Assembly (NCBI RefSeq): GCF_000003815.2 | Contig: NC_049984.1 | Span: 14,403,314 to 14,467,313, forward strand | Origin: Branchiostoma floridae | Lineage: Eukaryota > Chordata > Leptocardii > Amphioxiformes > Branchiostomatidae | Length of the DNA stretch: 64,000 nucleotides | Direction of reading: 5' to 3' | Shown: positions 12,051 through 23,555 of the stretch, piece after piece | Layout of the letters: every line of letters starts with the position of its first letter | Position numbering within the stretch: the first letter of the stretch is position 1 | Made by a program: the position numbers and the translations under genes | Notes under the pieces: model-generated | What the model was told of the DNA's origin: nothing | Seen by the model: only the letters and a program-made list of their open reading frames with translations | Database searches by the model: none

Positions 12051-13113
12051 AAGACGAAACCACAGCTTACTAAAAAGGCGTAACAAAAAGCTTCGCGCTC
12101 CCCCGTTGGTGAATGGAATACTCCTACATGCATCTGGCTCTCATACATGTCGTACCCAGCCGTGCACCTGTGAGTGTGACTGTGAGCCCGCCGGTACATG
12201 GTGACGTCGGGAGGCGGAGGGGAAATACAAGTGATGGGAAGTTATGGCGACTCCTGACTGGAGGGGGATAAATCTTCTCCACAAAGCAGGCCCGGTCGTT
12301 CCCCTCCGTTTGCCGTGACACACAAACCGTGGAATGGGGCCAGGGTCAACGTTATAAGCAGACCCAGAGGAAGGGAAATGAAGGTTTTATGGGCTACTTT
12401 GGGACGTTGATTGCAACATTGTAGAGGGAAGGAAAAACGACTACAATGTACTATAGTAACATATGTTACAGGTTCTGTACTGATCGAATTAGACTAAATA
12501 TAGCAGAGAATTCGCACAGTTGGTTACCTTGCTCTTACTTGACACATAAGTCATAAGACGACGGTTGGACAAATCTGATCAAATCTATTGCGCCTTCTCC
12601 CCACTCTCATACAATAGGCATATTCCAAAGAACCTCCGAATGCTCAAATTTCACAGCCCCTCAAACGTTGAATATCAGTTGTACCGTACTTGACCACGCA
12701 AAACGCTCCAAATGTCCTTTTGTTAAATCTTGAACCGGCCACCCCCTTCACTTTACATTTTGTGACCACCACAATCTGTTTCCATTCAACATGCGGTACA
12801 CAAATAGTTTTCGTGACTACGAAGATGTAGAAGCTGTACAACATCGCCCTTAAGGCTATTTTCCCATTCATGATTCTTCCCATAGTACGGCTCAACCAAA
12901 AGGTCAAGGTGACAGCAATCAGGTTGATGAGAAAAAGGAGCGCGGAGGCCTAGAAGTCGACACCCGGTGTTTCTACTTCGGGGTTGCGACAATTACCTTC
13001 ATGTGACTCCGATGTGAGAAGTGGGCCCAGGGTTCAAGAACAGGATATTGAATCTCTCTCGCTCTCTTTGACGGTACGTAAATGGGTACCAGCAGAAGGG
13101 AAGACTTGTACTA

Positions 13114-13310
13114 AATTCTCATTGACTCTCAGTGGGTAGCAATTCTCATTGACTCTCAGTGGGTAGCAATTCTCATTGACTCTCAGTGGGTAGCAATTCT
13201 CATTGACTCTCAGTGGGTAGCAATTCTCATTGACTTTCAGTGGTAGCAATTCTCATTGACTCTCAGTGGGTAGCAATTCTCATTGATGATTGACTCTCAG
13301 TGGGTAGCAA
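13114..13310 (+). repeat. 27-bp minisatellite, about seven copies
   Basis: The unit AATTCTCATTGACTCTCAG plus TGGGTAGC is nearly perfect from 13114 on. One copy is a base short and the last has a small insertion. Because 27 is a multiple of three, the minus strand carries a false repeat protein (NENCYPLRV). Confidence 0.97.
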
Positions 13311-13318
13311 GTGGGTGG

Positions 13319-13420
13319 TAAATGTCGACAAAACGGCAAACCAGTGGTAAATGTCGACAAAACGGATACCGTACGATACGATTCAGTCTCAAAGCGGATA
13401 CCGTACGATACGATTCAGTC
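13319..13420 (+). repeat. Short direct repeats next to the minisatellite
   Basis: GTGGTAAATGTCGACAAAAC occurs twice and CGGATACCGTACGATACG occurs twice. Confidence 0.9.
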
Positions 13421-13609
13421 TGATTGTATCTAATACTCGTGTTTCTGTACACTGTTTCAGCAGTGTACTTTTTCGCCTTCTAGGAGAACATTAACACTGA
13501 GAATAAGCCGGGCAAACATCTGCTTCGAGATTATAGAAAACTGCTGTAAGCAGCGAGTAAGAAATCAACACCCCAGTATGTCCAGGACAAATCATACAAA
13601 ACCTGCTGC

Positions 13610-13773
13610 AGTACCGAGGAAAGCCGTCATGCGACTCGAACTTGATCTTGACCTTCGTCTCCCGAAGACCTATCCACAAACCAAATATCATCACAACCCT
13701 ACCGATCGTTATTACGTTACGCTGACCACAAATAGAAACACCACACACACACACACACACAGACACACACACG

Positions 13774-13821
<48 letters not shown>

Positions 13822-13890
13822 TACATACATACATACACACACGCACACACAGGCAGACAGACACAGACAGACACACGAAAAAAAATACCT
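13610..13890 (+). mobile_element. LINE-like 3' end with (CA)n tail
   Basis: CCAAATATCATCACAACCCT, then CGCTGACCACAAA, leads into a (CA)n and CATA/CAGA tract (13741-13880). The same block occurs inverted at 14385-14690 and directly at 21745-21975, so it is a dispersed element that ends in microsatellite. Confidence 0.6.
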
Positions 13891-14384
13891 CTATTTTCCA
13901 TTGAGGTTAAAAGGGCAACATTGAAATGCCATCTGTAACATGCTATGAAGGTGGGGGAGGGGGCCCCGGGGCCTCTATAGATCATGACAGATCAGAGAGA
14001 ACACAGGTTTCATTTTGAAGACAACTCGGTAGCTCTTACAGGACTGACAAGAGGCTGTAAGACCACACAGCGACATGAACCAGAAAGCAGGACTGCCACT
14101 GTTTCGGCACTTAGTACAAGTTATGCCCTGATCAGGGTCTTGTCAAGCGGACAACAGACAACACCGAGATAAAACTGAAATTTGATCTTTGAAAGAGAAA
14201 CTAAAGGAAAGATAGATAGCTCGCAGTAAAATTGCCTGGGAAATGTAAGAAAGCGAGCCAACCGGAGAGGACTACGTGTAGTTTTGGTCGTCCCAGTTTG
14301 TTACCTTCACGAAATCGTCGATCCATGAAAAATTGAGGTGCATAATGTATTGTTTTTTGTGTCTGCCTGCCTGTCTCTCTCTAC

Positions 14385-14500
14385 CGCTCTCAGTCCTCTA
14401 CTCTCTCTCTCTCTCTCTCTCTCTGTGTGTCTTTCTCCGTATGTGTGTGTGCGTGTGTGTGTGTGTGCATGTGTGTGCGTGCGTGTGTGTGTGTGCATGA

Positions 14501-14559
<59 letters not shown>

Positions 14560-14760
14560 GTGTTTCCGAATATTTGCAGTCGGTATAACTTAAGAACCTC
14601 TGGATGGATGTAATGATATTTGGTATGTGCATAGGGGCTGGGAAGACAAAGGTCAAGTTCGACTTTGGGCCCCTGGTGTGTGATCTTGGTACTACAGCAG
14701 AATTGCCGTTTTTGTATCTTGAGCCTTTGACATACTAAGATCTTGTTCTGAAAGTCTCAG
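14385..14760 (-). mobile_element. LINE-like 3' end with (GT)n/(CT)n tail, inverted copy
   Basis: A (CT)n and (GT)n tract (14400-14560) is followed by the reverse complement of the 13610-13890 block, including TGATATTTGGTATGTG. The two copies form a large inverted pair about 700 bp apart. Long histidine/threonine frames over the tract are artefacts. Confidence 0.6.
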
Positions 14761-15886
14761 ACTAAACCGTCGGCTGCAAATTTGGCGGAGGACTCGGCAG
14801 CGATAATAGGTTTGGATATATACTAGGCTATTTGATGTCTGTTGATTGTGACAGAAGTGTGTTAGTACAGTCAGGGGTGTAGGTAGTGTATGTAAACGTG
14901 CCCTGAATAAGGATTCAGCTCGCTACGACACTCGGTCAAGAAGTTAACGACAGATATTGTGCGAACGTACAGTTTGACGATTTAGTGGGGAAGGGGAAGG
15001 GAGTTGTTTTTCATTTCGTCATCTGGAAGGAAACGGTGTGAGGGAAGGTCCCAACTTTCTTCCAACGAGAGTCGAATGTGAGTGCAGAAAAATGGGGCAT
15101 TTAGATAGAGCTTCGTATATTTGCTGAGATCCACGTCGTTGTATTTTCTGCAGACAGCATATCTTTTTTGGGGGATGGGGGGTTGGGGGGGACCATAACA
15201 TCTTCTAAGTTGTTACGTTTTATGTCATCCACAAAATCTTTACAACATATGCGGGAAGTAGAAATGACCAAGCCTGTGACCAGCTATTTGGTCTTAATAA
15301 ACTCTAAGTCTGTTGCGAACCAGAAAAATGGGACAAGATGTGAGAAAATCATCTATCACAATATCTGCTTGAAGTTGGCAGTACGTTTAGACATGCCATT
15401 GCCATGTTTTGTTTGGTCGTGATTGCTGGATAGCTCTTGGGGCAGAGAGTAAGTGGGGTGGGTTTGGACCTACTGGCAGCTTTTTATTTTTACCTGCAGC
15501 AGCCGACTTTGAAAGATAATAAATTAAGAAAGGGTTGACGAATCGTCATGATTTTTGGTATGCAGATAGCATAGCTTTAAGTCATATGGTACTATAGACG
15601 AGCTGTATCTAGCCTTTCGAGTCATGAATGTACAACAAGGGTCTTTCATTCAGTCATTGACACCATGCAATAGAACTAGCCTTGCAAGTGTCTGCTATAT
15701 CACGAGACAGCTTCCCTCACGAACTAGCCCGGTCTGTAAGTCTTTATCCCTGCGCGGGTCGCGTACTGCCAAAGCGCGAGGTTACAACCTGCAATTTGAC
15801 AAACTACCCGGTTAACCTTGACGGAGTGGTTGTCACAGAACCGCACGGATCCCGCTAGCTTTCACAGCTAAAAACACATTCCGTTA
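14761..15886. other. No gene recognised
   Basis: Contains an inverted fragment of the LINE-tail family near 15480-15570 and a lone ATCTGCTTGAAG motif at about 15362. Nothing coding was recognised. Confidence 0.4.
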
Positions 15887-16349
15887 GCATCCAAGCAGAT
15901 GTTTAGGGGGCAGGAAAGTTTGCGCGTCGTGACAGCGTCGTGGCGTCGGCGTGGCGTAATGGTAGGATGTTTGGCCCAGACCTTAGAGGTTCTAGGTTAG
16001 TTGTGCCTTTGGAAATTAAGGCACTTGACGCAACTTTCCTCGCTTTACACGTGAAAATGAGGTTAGGGAAGTCCCTTGACTATGTCCCGTGTATGAGGAG
16101 AGCCGCAACATGTTAAAGAACCCACCACACTTATCGAAAAGAGTTGGGGTCCATCCGGTTTGAGTGAATCAAATGAATCAGATATGCAGCCTGTACTGTT
16201 CAGTACAAACCTAGTGTGTTACGCCACGAGGCGGTTTACCGGGTATGCATATGCAATGCTAACAAAACCTCGTTCTACTTTCTTGGCGCACAGCCCTCCT
16301 AAGAAAACGGGTCAAGGTAGATCTTCCCTCCGAACATCTGCTTGGAGGC
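15887..16349. mobile_element. CCAAGCAGA-terminal element containing a SINE
   Basis: The left end GCATCCAAGCAGATGTTTAG matches the reverse complement of the right end, GCCTCCAAGCAGATGTTCGG. Inside, from 15942, lies a tRNA-headed SINE in plus orientation. The same arrangement occurs reversed at 25145-25563. Confidence 0.65.
15942..16170 (+). mobile_element. tRNA-derived SINE (family B)
   Basis: A tRNA-like head (GGCGTAATGGTAGGATG) with a weak B box (GGTTCTAGG) is followed by the body segment GGCACTTGACGCAACTTTCC, also present in the other family B copies. Confidence 0.6.
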
Positions 16350-17917
16350 TACGTTCCTGGGCGCTACAAGTTGCGCTACAAGTCAGCCAGGCGCCAATTA
16401 TACACGCCACCTTGAAAATGTGCAGAGAGAATGGCGGAAACATCGTCTAATTCATCAGCGTTCTCGTGTGTTTTCCCGCCACGAATAAACCAGGTCCCGA
16501 ATTAGAAACTCTGGAGAACAACACGGACTTCCTGTTAACATTAAAGTTGATGAAGTGCAAACTGAGGCCAAACGTTCAGCACAGGAAATACGCCTTTCTT
16601 CCTTTCGCCATGTAACGTTAACAACGCCATAATTTACGTATCCAAATGCCCGAGCTTCTTGACATCGGAAAAGATTAGTTTAGTTTAGATTAAACAGTGC
16701 AGTGCCAGCAATCTCAGACCAAAATATTATCTAAAAATCTAAAGGTTAGCCTAGGTGTAAGCCTGATAAATCATACTTTTCTGAATAAGAGGTTAAGGTC
16801 ATTGTACTATAATCATAGCCTGTTTAATACCAATTTTGTTCTGCACGCTTTACTGTTTTTAAAAGAATATTTGAACCCCGAATCCAACCACATCTTGTGC
16901 TAATGGAGAATCCGGGATGACGGTGGATTGTTGTTGTTGGATGGGGTAAGCCAAACATCCAAAAACCTCTCGTTTTAGCAGAATGTTTTCCGGAATTCCT
17001 ATCTTAGAAACATATATGTTGAACAACGTACTAGATCCAGTTGTTGAAATACACGGCTTGTGAATCGAAGTAATAGTGACTGCGACTTGTTAGAACCTTT
17101 ATTTTGCCCTTGACCTTCGCCAGTCCTAGGGTCTGGTTTTGACCAGGTTTGCTTTTGACATAGACCCTCAAAACAACACCACGGATCCCTCTTTCCAGCC
17201 CCGGGGGTTGGGCTGGGTAAAGTACGGATAATCAGACCGATCTGTTGGGGCGAGAAACTTCAAAGGACTTCCAGGAGGACCGTTAGGACCAGGTCTGAGG
17301 GTTATGGGTTCTAATCTTGCACCGGATGCTCGAGGCTTCCAGTTCTTCCCGGACGGAACGGTGGGGTGGATGTGGGCCGAACAGGTTACATGTCGGGACG
17401 ACTATAGTAGAGTCAAGTATCGATACTTATTGGTCATCTGATATCCCTACTCATCCTGCTCTCCTTATTAACTATATAGTATAACAACGTTAACTACACA
17501 AGATTGTATTGTAGTTTAACTCATTAGGTGAGTATTAGAAGAAGGAAAGACTCCAGACATCACTAACGATGCTATATACCAGATGAAGTAATGTATTAGA
17601 GAAACTGACCCTTTTCCTTGCTTCGCCTCAGGATAGAGTCATTGAGTAGATTGGTTATGAAGTTGGACAGAAGACAAATGCGAAACAGACAGACAGATAA
17701 CGTTTGGATTAATACAAGGTACAAATGTTATGATAAGTAGTGAAACCACCCCCTCACTCAAACGGGACCCCCTATACCACCCCCTCCCCTCCCCTCACCG
17801 GCCGTTTTCCCACCGAACCCCAAAGCCGGCTGTTTACCAGTCCCTTCCAATACAGGCCGCCGAAAGGAGACCGTGTCACGCCGGAATGTGGTTTACAAGT
17901 TGTGTCAGAGTTCCTCA
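16350..17917. other. No gene recognised
   Basis: Ordinary mixed sequence with no conserved exon or clear repeat. Confidence 0.35.
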
Positions 17918-18250
17918 AATTAGGTCTAAAAACGTCCTGTTTTTGTGGACTTAACACACGGGACGCATATTTCACAACTATACCCTAAACAAGTGTTACA
18001 AGTCTTCAAAGACAAAGCATATTTTAATCGTCAAACGTATGTTGGTTATGTATGAATGGCTAACAGTTATACATCTCGCAAACACGGATTAGGTCTAAAG
18101 TAAAAGGGTCCTGTTTTGTAGGAAGAACTGACCAACGGGCCGCATATTTCACAACTATACCCCTAGCAAGTATGATAGTTTACAAAGACAATGTAAGCAT
18201 ACTCTAATCGTCAAATGTTGGCTGTGTATGAGTGACTGTACTTTCGCAAT
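17918..18250 (+). repeat. Two-copy tandem duplication, about 165-170 bp
   Basis: About 17918-18087 and 18088-18250 share ATTAGGTCTAAA, GCATATTTCACAACTATACC, CAAAGACAA, CTAATCGTCAAA and CAATCAC in the same order. It lies just downstream of the donor of the candidate exon at 18299-18514. Confidence 0.75.
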
Positions 18251-18298
18251 CACTCCATAACAAAAATGTACAAACTAGAGAAAAATAACGGTACTCAC

Positions 18299-18514
18299 AT
18301 ATCCCGAATCCCGCTTACTCTCCAACTCGGGGTCCTGTTCCCCGCCCTGGTCCGGGTTCAGATCCTGCTCGCTCGCACTGAAGCCCAGGAGAACGTCAAT
18401 GTCACGCACGGGAGGAAGCCTAGTTTGTCCCGAGGGAGCCCTGCGGTCCCCGCCGGGTGCCTTTGTCTGCCCTCCCATCCTGGTGGTCCGGCCGTCACTC
18501 CCGCGTCCGATCAT
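18299..18514 (-). CDS. Candidate first coding exon, unknown product
   Basis: On the minus strand an ATG at 18514, with an in-frame TAG 18 bases before it, opens 72 codons. The frame ends exactly at a strong donor: the last codon, TAT, is followed by GTGAGT at 18298. The peptide is hydrophilic and probably disordered, rich in G, R, D and Q, with a segment reading VRDIDVLLGFSASEQDLN. The exon is GC- and CpG-rich compared with its surroundings, and the region upstream on the minus strand (18515-19520) is also CpG-rich, as expected near a promoter. I recognise no family and could not identify a second exon below 18290. It may be a real 5' exon of a fast-evolving gene, or chance. Confidence 0.33.
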
Positions 18515-19520
18515 GCCTTCTGGCCCGGCCTAACGAGACACAATCACCGTCTCTCCCTTATCAAACTCCCGGGGGAACAGACCTGTCGTCTTCTCAACGT
18601 GACGGAAAATATTCCACTTCCAGAGACCGGAATTCCTTGTGCATCAGACGGGACCTCTTCGCTCAATTGCCATTGAAAGAGTAAAAGAAAGAAAAGTGCT
18701 GAATGTGATGTTCACCGGCGAGGAACCAAATGCCAGCGCTATCTCCTGATATTTCAGCCGACCTTCGGACCCAAAAGGCATCGGCGTACATCTGTCGCGA
18801 AGAGGCGTTTGAAGGCTACAAACTTCTTTTGTCTCGTCAAAAACAATGCGTCAGTCGCATCTTAATAATTGTATGGCGAAGAATTGGGGTTAGCCCTCCT
18901 ACAAGAACTTGGGCCTCGCGACTGAAAATTCCAGGAACTTAGCCAGCGGTGAATGCAGAGTTAATGAATTCCTCGGGCGCGATATAACAGCGCAGCTATT
19001 GCCCTAATAGACTTCAACAAAGTTTACGCTTGAGGGCCAGATGTAAAATGGCCGTGAACTTGAGGAAAGCCCCCTGTGGCAGCCGATGTCCTTGTGTATC
19101 CTCCAAGCTCCCTCGGTGCAGCTCCTGACACAAAAGGCATGCACTGGCAGCGTTACAAAGACCAGCTTCCGTCTCGCAACAGAACTCTGGAAAAATGCGC
19201 CGAAATGCCTGCCTGGAAACACGAGGAATGGCCTGGAATCTGCGGCGCGATGGAGCGGGTACGCGTCTGCTGTTGGCGGAACGACCCACGCAGACTGCTG
19301 ATGCCGGGCGCTCCGGGGTCACACTCCGTGTTTGTGGCCTAAACTCCGTCTTGCTTAGGGTCGGGGCTTCGTCCGGGACGCTCCAGAGAGCGGGAATGTC
19401 GTCTCTGTCTCCCGGCGATGAGAAGAGAAAGCCTGGGGAGGAGGAGGAGGAGAAAGGTGGGCTGCCAGGCTGCCACGGGCGGGTCTCCCGAGTGGAAACA
19501 ACCACAGGGGCGTTCCACGG
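18515..19520. promoter_or_regulatory. CpG-rich region, possible promoter
   Basis: GC-rich, CpG-containing sequence, strongest at 19,050-19,450. Several frames are open on both strands (a 163-codon minus frame and a 112-codon plus frame), a usual side effect of few TA-rich stop codons. It lies upstream of the candidate minus-strand exon. Confidence 0.3.
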
Positions 19521-21744
19521 CCTTTACTGTTAGTATGCAACTCGGTAGGCGCCCACAGGAGACGCTGTATCACGGCAACAGGTGTTCAAATTCTGGTGCG
19601 AGCGGGAGAAACAAAGTTGCTCATTAAAAGTCGTGTTATGCAAATGTAGCATAACAGGACTCTGATTTAATAACATGCACAATTTCCAGCATTACCGTTT
19701 ACAGTGTTAAATGTTTCGTCAGAGATACTTGCTAAGTTTCACGCAGAGAAGAACATTCTATTTCTGCACTCCACACATTTTTAGGCATCCGTCAAGGTAT
19801 ATAGGATGAACACAATGATTATGTAATTCGTACTATAAAAGTAACTTATGTGTCTTTAGAATTAGTAAAGAGGGGTGACGAAGCCCAGTGATTTCATCTA
19901 CTCCTGCCCAAACATGAAGCCGCTCGCCAGACACAAGTCGGCAGGGAAAGTAAATCTTGTGTTTAGTTGGGACAAGGTGCACCCAGATGGTGGGGAGGGG
20001 GGCGGGGCGCATTCTCGGGAAAACGACAAACAAACCAGCAGATGGCACGGGGACTAACTTCAAGCAGATGCTCAAATGACAATCATAGAGTTAATTGGGT
20101 CAATGACACCTGTAGAAATTCGAAGGGATAGACTTTGTACGTGTTGTACCTCAGAGACAAAAACAGCGAAGTCATGAAAATTCCTTTCCAACATCAGCTC
20201 GAAGGTCGGTAAGGACAGTTTGAGAGAGTGATGGACAGGTCATTTGCTAAGTAGCACTGCGGGGATGTCTTGTTATTCCTTGTTCGGGTGGGGCAATCTC
20301 CAAGCAGATATTGGATGTGCAACACACCGTCCAAAGTTAGTTTGCAGCTAATCCAATTGGCCACTGGACCAATGAACAATCAACAAGATAGAGGAGATCT
20401 AGTTGGCAATTTGATCCTCCTCTGCCCGGTTAAGTGTTCACCCTGATCGTAACGTGGAAATTACTCTCTATTTGTCAGTCTTTGTGGTAAACCCGCTACT
20501 CTTTGAACAGTACCAATTTCGTAGATCGTTCGTTCCGTCTGACTGACCAAACAACAGGGTGAATTATCCCATAAAGTTCTGCAGGCGTGTTTGCGATGGC
20601 ATGTACAAGTTAGCATCTATCTTTGTCCCGATGTGCACTAGCAAAACAACGATCGTACGTGACCAATAGCAAGACGTCTAAAATGCCTCAAAACACATGA
20701 CACACTGAGCCGAACCACACATCTGCTCGGAGTTTACACCATCCACAGTGAGTACGTGCTACTTAGAGGCTTAAGTATTCCAAATCGTCGTGCCGAAAAA
20801 GCCTCCAGCAAGCACTGTCTGTGCAGTAGTTTTTACCAATTTACTCAGCTTTTGATCGGATCTAGCTGCTTAGGCTAGAGGATCTAATCGCGCCGCGCTG
20901 GAGAAATCTTCACTTAATAGGTCTATAAAACACGTCTGCCTGAACTTGACCCAGACCCCTGTCCTTGACGCAAAGCCGGAGTCCCTGAGCCGGAGTGCCT
21001 CGGGGGAAAGCCGTGTTGTTGGGTTTGGCTGGGCCCAATCATGTCTCCAAGAGACCGACTCCTGGTTTACGTAGCCTCCATCGGGCCTTCCTACGAGGTA
21101 CGGGGATCGTAGAATTCGGCAAAAAAATCGGGGAATTGGCCAGGGGAGTCAGTCCACGCTAAGGTAAATGTTTCCCCTCCGGCGCGGTCGACCAACTCCT
21201 CTGGTAACAAAACTCCTCTGGCAAATTATTCTCCCTATAATGTAATGAGCCAGTACAGTGTAGTCAGTCTGGGGACTTACAGACTTTACTCTGGCACGGT
21301 CCACAATTCCTCTCAACTGAAAAACCTTCTGATAGGGATTTGTCATAACGTTTTTCCCGTCATCTTCTCTTCAAAGCCACGGTTATTCTTAAACATGCCA
21401 CAACCAGTGTGCACTGATCTTCTAACCAAATAGTAGATATCAGAAACAGGCGTAGAAGTCCACAGAAAAACAGCATGGAAGTCACGCCCAACAGGCCGTC
21501 TGCCACATAGGCAAGTCATGTGAACACTGTCCAGAATGAGAATTCATTCATTTTTTCTTGACTTATTTTGTTTCAAAGTCTGCAAATAAAAACGCCCCTG
21601 CACTTCCAGAGAAAACTGCTAGAGGGCCCAAACTTAGGTAATAGTAATCTTTAATAATAATTATAGTAATCTTATGTCCCTTCTTCTCAACCACAAAATC
21701 CTCTCTACCAAAATCCTCTCTACCAACCAAAACTCGTGACCATA
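19521..21744. other. No gene recognised
   Basis: Has lone CCAAGCAGA-family motifs at about 20060 and 20297 and no conserved exon. Confidence 0.4.
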
Positions 21745-21975
21745 GCATGTCTAGAACACGAGATATCAAAACCGGAAGTTTCGCTGCAGTACCATACAAA
21801 GTCGCTTGTGGCCCAATAATTCAACATACCAACATACCAAATATCATCAATACCCTTCCTCGACCTCTCGAGTTGCTGTCCACAAACCAACCAACAAACA
21901 AACAAAAACCAAACAAAAAACAGATACACGTACCCGAAAACACAACCTCCTTGACGAAGGTAAAAATACAATAAA
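21745..21975 (+). mobile_element. LINE-like 3' end
   Basis: GGAAGTTTCGCTGCAGTACC, CAAATATCATC and CCTCCTTGACGAAGG are in the same order as in the other copies of this dispersed family. In place of the CA tract there is an AAACAAACA-rich stretch. Confidence 0.55.
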
Positions 21976-22596
21976 GGGATACTTCAGATCGAAAATGTAT
22001 GTTGCACAAGGGACTTACAACAGAGTTATCATGTGTGCTGCGTCCCAAAGCAAATATTTCAACAACTGGGATTTGAGGTTTCACCAACTTTGTAGACACA
22101 GCGAACGGTTTACCACATGGCTGCAAATGGAGGATTCTGATGAAGTGTAAACCCCTGATCACTGCTTTTAATACTACGCTTATTTGTTGCACACATTTGA
22201 TAAAGGTATCAGTGGTGTGACCATCATTAAAATAATGGCATCTTGGTTTGTGTCGTTTTCAAATAAGTCACATACGTTAGTGTCATAAGTTACTCAATTT
22301 TAATGTGGTTTGTAAAGAGTTGTTATAAATTGTCTGCAGTTTGTATGTTATATGTACCATGTATTTTTTTCTACTCCAGGAAGACTAGCTACTTACTGAT
22401 TGTTGGATAGCTAAGGGAGAAATAAAGTATTCGACGTATTGTGGGAGGGCAACTTGTATAGGTGCTCATGTACCTGTTTTACCATCCCTTTCAAATTGTG
22501 AATATTCAAAGAAAACAATAAAAGTAACGTTTCTTGGTACTGTCTCGAAAATGCTGCACATCAAAAGAAACAGGCGTAAGATTTAATACAAGAAAT

Positions 22597-22750
22597 ACAC
22601 CAAGTAGAGGTTTGGCTCTGGCTGTTTTTGGCGTGTTTAGGCGTTTTTTGCAGGGCTTTCTGTTCTATACTCATTCCTTCATGTTCGCCAGCCAGGCAAA
22701 CAGTACAAAATAGAAAGCCCGACAAAAGACAAACTTCTGCTTGGAGAGTA
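22597..22750. mobile_element. MITE, CCAAGCAGA-terminal family
   Basis: The left end CCAAGTAGAGGTTTG pairs with the reverse complement of the right end, CTCTCCAAGCAGAAGTTTG. Inner arms GGGCTTTCTGTTCTATAC and GTACAAAATAGAAAGCCC also pair. Confidence 0.65.
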
Positions 22751-22975
22751 ATAAGGCAAAGGCATGCGCAAAAATATGAACGCAATTGCTAAATCCCTTT
22801 TCACACAAAATGCCCGGGGCACCCCCGGTTAGTTTCTGAGTAGTCGGGTCTATCAAGGCATCGTCCGCCGTATGAAAACTGAGACTGTGGCGGTTTGAAC
22901 CATTCGAACCGAGTTTGCCCTGTTCACAAGCATCGTTGGTTCGGGAACTGCCATCAGTTGTCCAATCAATCAACA

Positions 22976-23213
22976 CAGCAATTGGGGGCGGATTTTGGGG
23001 CCAACCCCCCGGGGAGGGTGTCCTTTTTTTTAGGGCCCCAGCGGTCCCCTTTCCTTTTTATCTCAATCAACAGGAACAAGTGTTCTACATTTTTTTAGCC
23101 AAGGTCAGGACAGGGCTCATTGCCATCTTTTTTAGGGGGTTTTTGCAAGATTTAGGGCTTTTTTCCAGGGCGGGACTTTTTAAAAAACCCCCCCCCCCCC
23201 CCCCCCTCGGAGT
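22976..23213. other. Homopolymer-rich stretch ending in a long poly-C run
   Basis: Dense runs of C, G, T and A of 5-9 bases lead into about 20 consecutive C (roughly 23189-23206). The composition changes abruptly at both sides, which suggests unpolished or error-prone assembly rather than biology. Confidence 0.5.
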
Positions 23214-23281
23214 GCCATACAAAGTACGATGTACTAGCTAAACCTTGAAAAAAGTGCAAAATACTGAGATTGGCCCTAAAG

Positions 23282-23555
23282 CTGGTTTCGCACTGGACTG
23301 CGCCGAACTGCGCTGTGAAATATTTGCGTGAATTTGCGACGCATTTGTGTATGAAGCCTAGATAAACAGGTTATCGGAAAACCTTATGAATAAAAAAACA
23401 AAACAATGTATAGTGATTGAAAGTCTATCAAAAAGAGTTTTGCAGTTATAAAAGGATGTTCACTTATGGACTTGGCGCAAAATTGGTAAGATATTTTAGA
23501 ATATATCAGGCGCCACTTTGCGATTGGCCAATTTGGCGAAGTCCAGTGAGAGGCC
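23282..23555. mobile_element. Probable MITE with diverged inverted ends
   Basis: The left end GGTTTCGCACTGGACTGCGCC resembles the reverse complement of the right end, GGCCTCTCACTGGACTTCGCC. The interior is AT-rich and non-coding. No target duplication was seen. Confidence 0.45.

Larger units (their letters stand above)
10600..13110. other. No gene recognised; repeat fragments
   Basis: Holds a LINE-tail fragment (11335-11530) and a SINE fragment (11942-12050). No conserved exon was found. Confidence 0.4.

Noticed and set aside
13034-13249. Repeat protein with NENCYPLRV units (minus strand)
   Set aside because: It is the translation of a 27-bp minisatellite whose unit is a multiple of three; there is no other coding evidence.
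13114-13310. CRISPR-like array
   Set aside because: Direct repeats have no unique spacers, and the genome is eukaryotic.
13739-13904. Threonine/histidine-rich protein
   Set aside because: Translation of a (CA)n microsatellite.
19014-19533. Long opposed frames of 163 and 112 codons
   Set aside because: Explained by GC-rich sequence with few stop codons; no conserved residues recognised.
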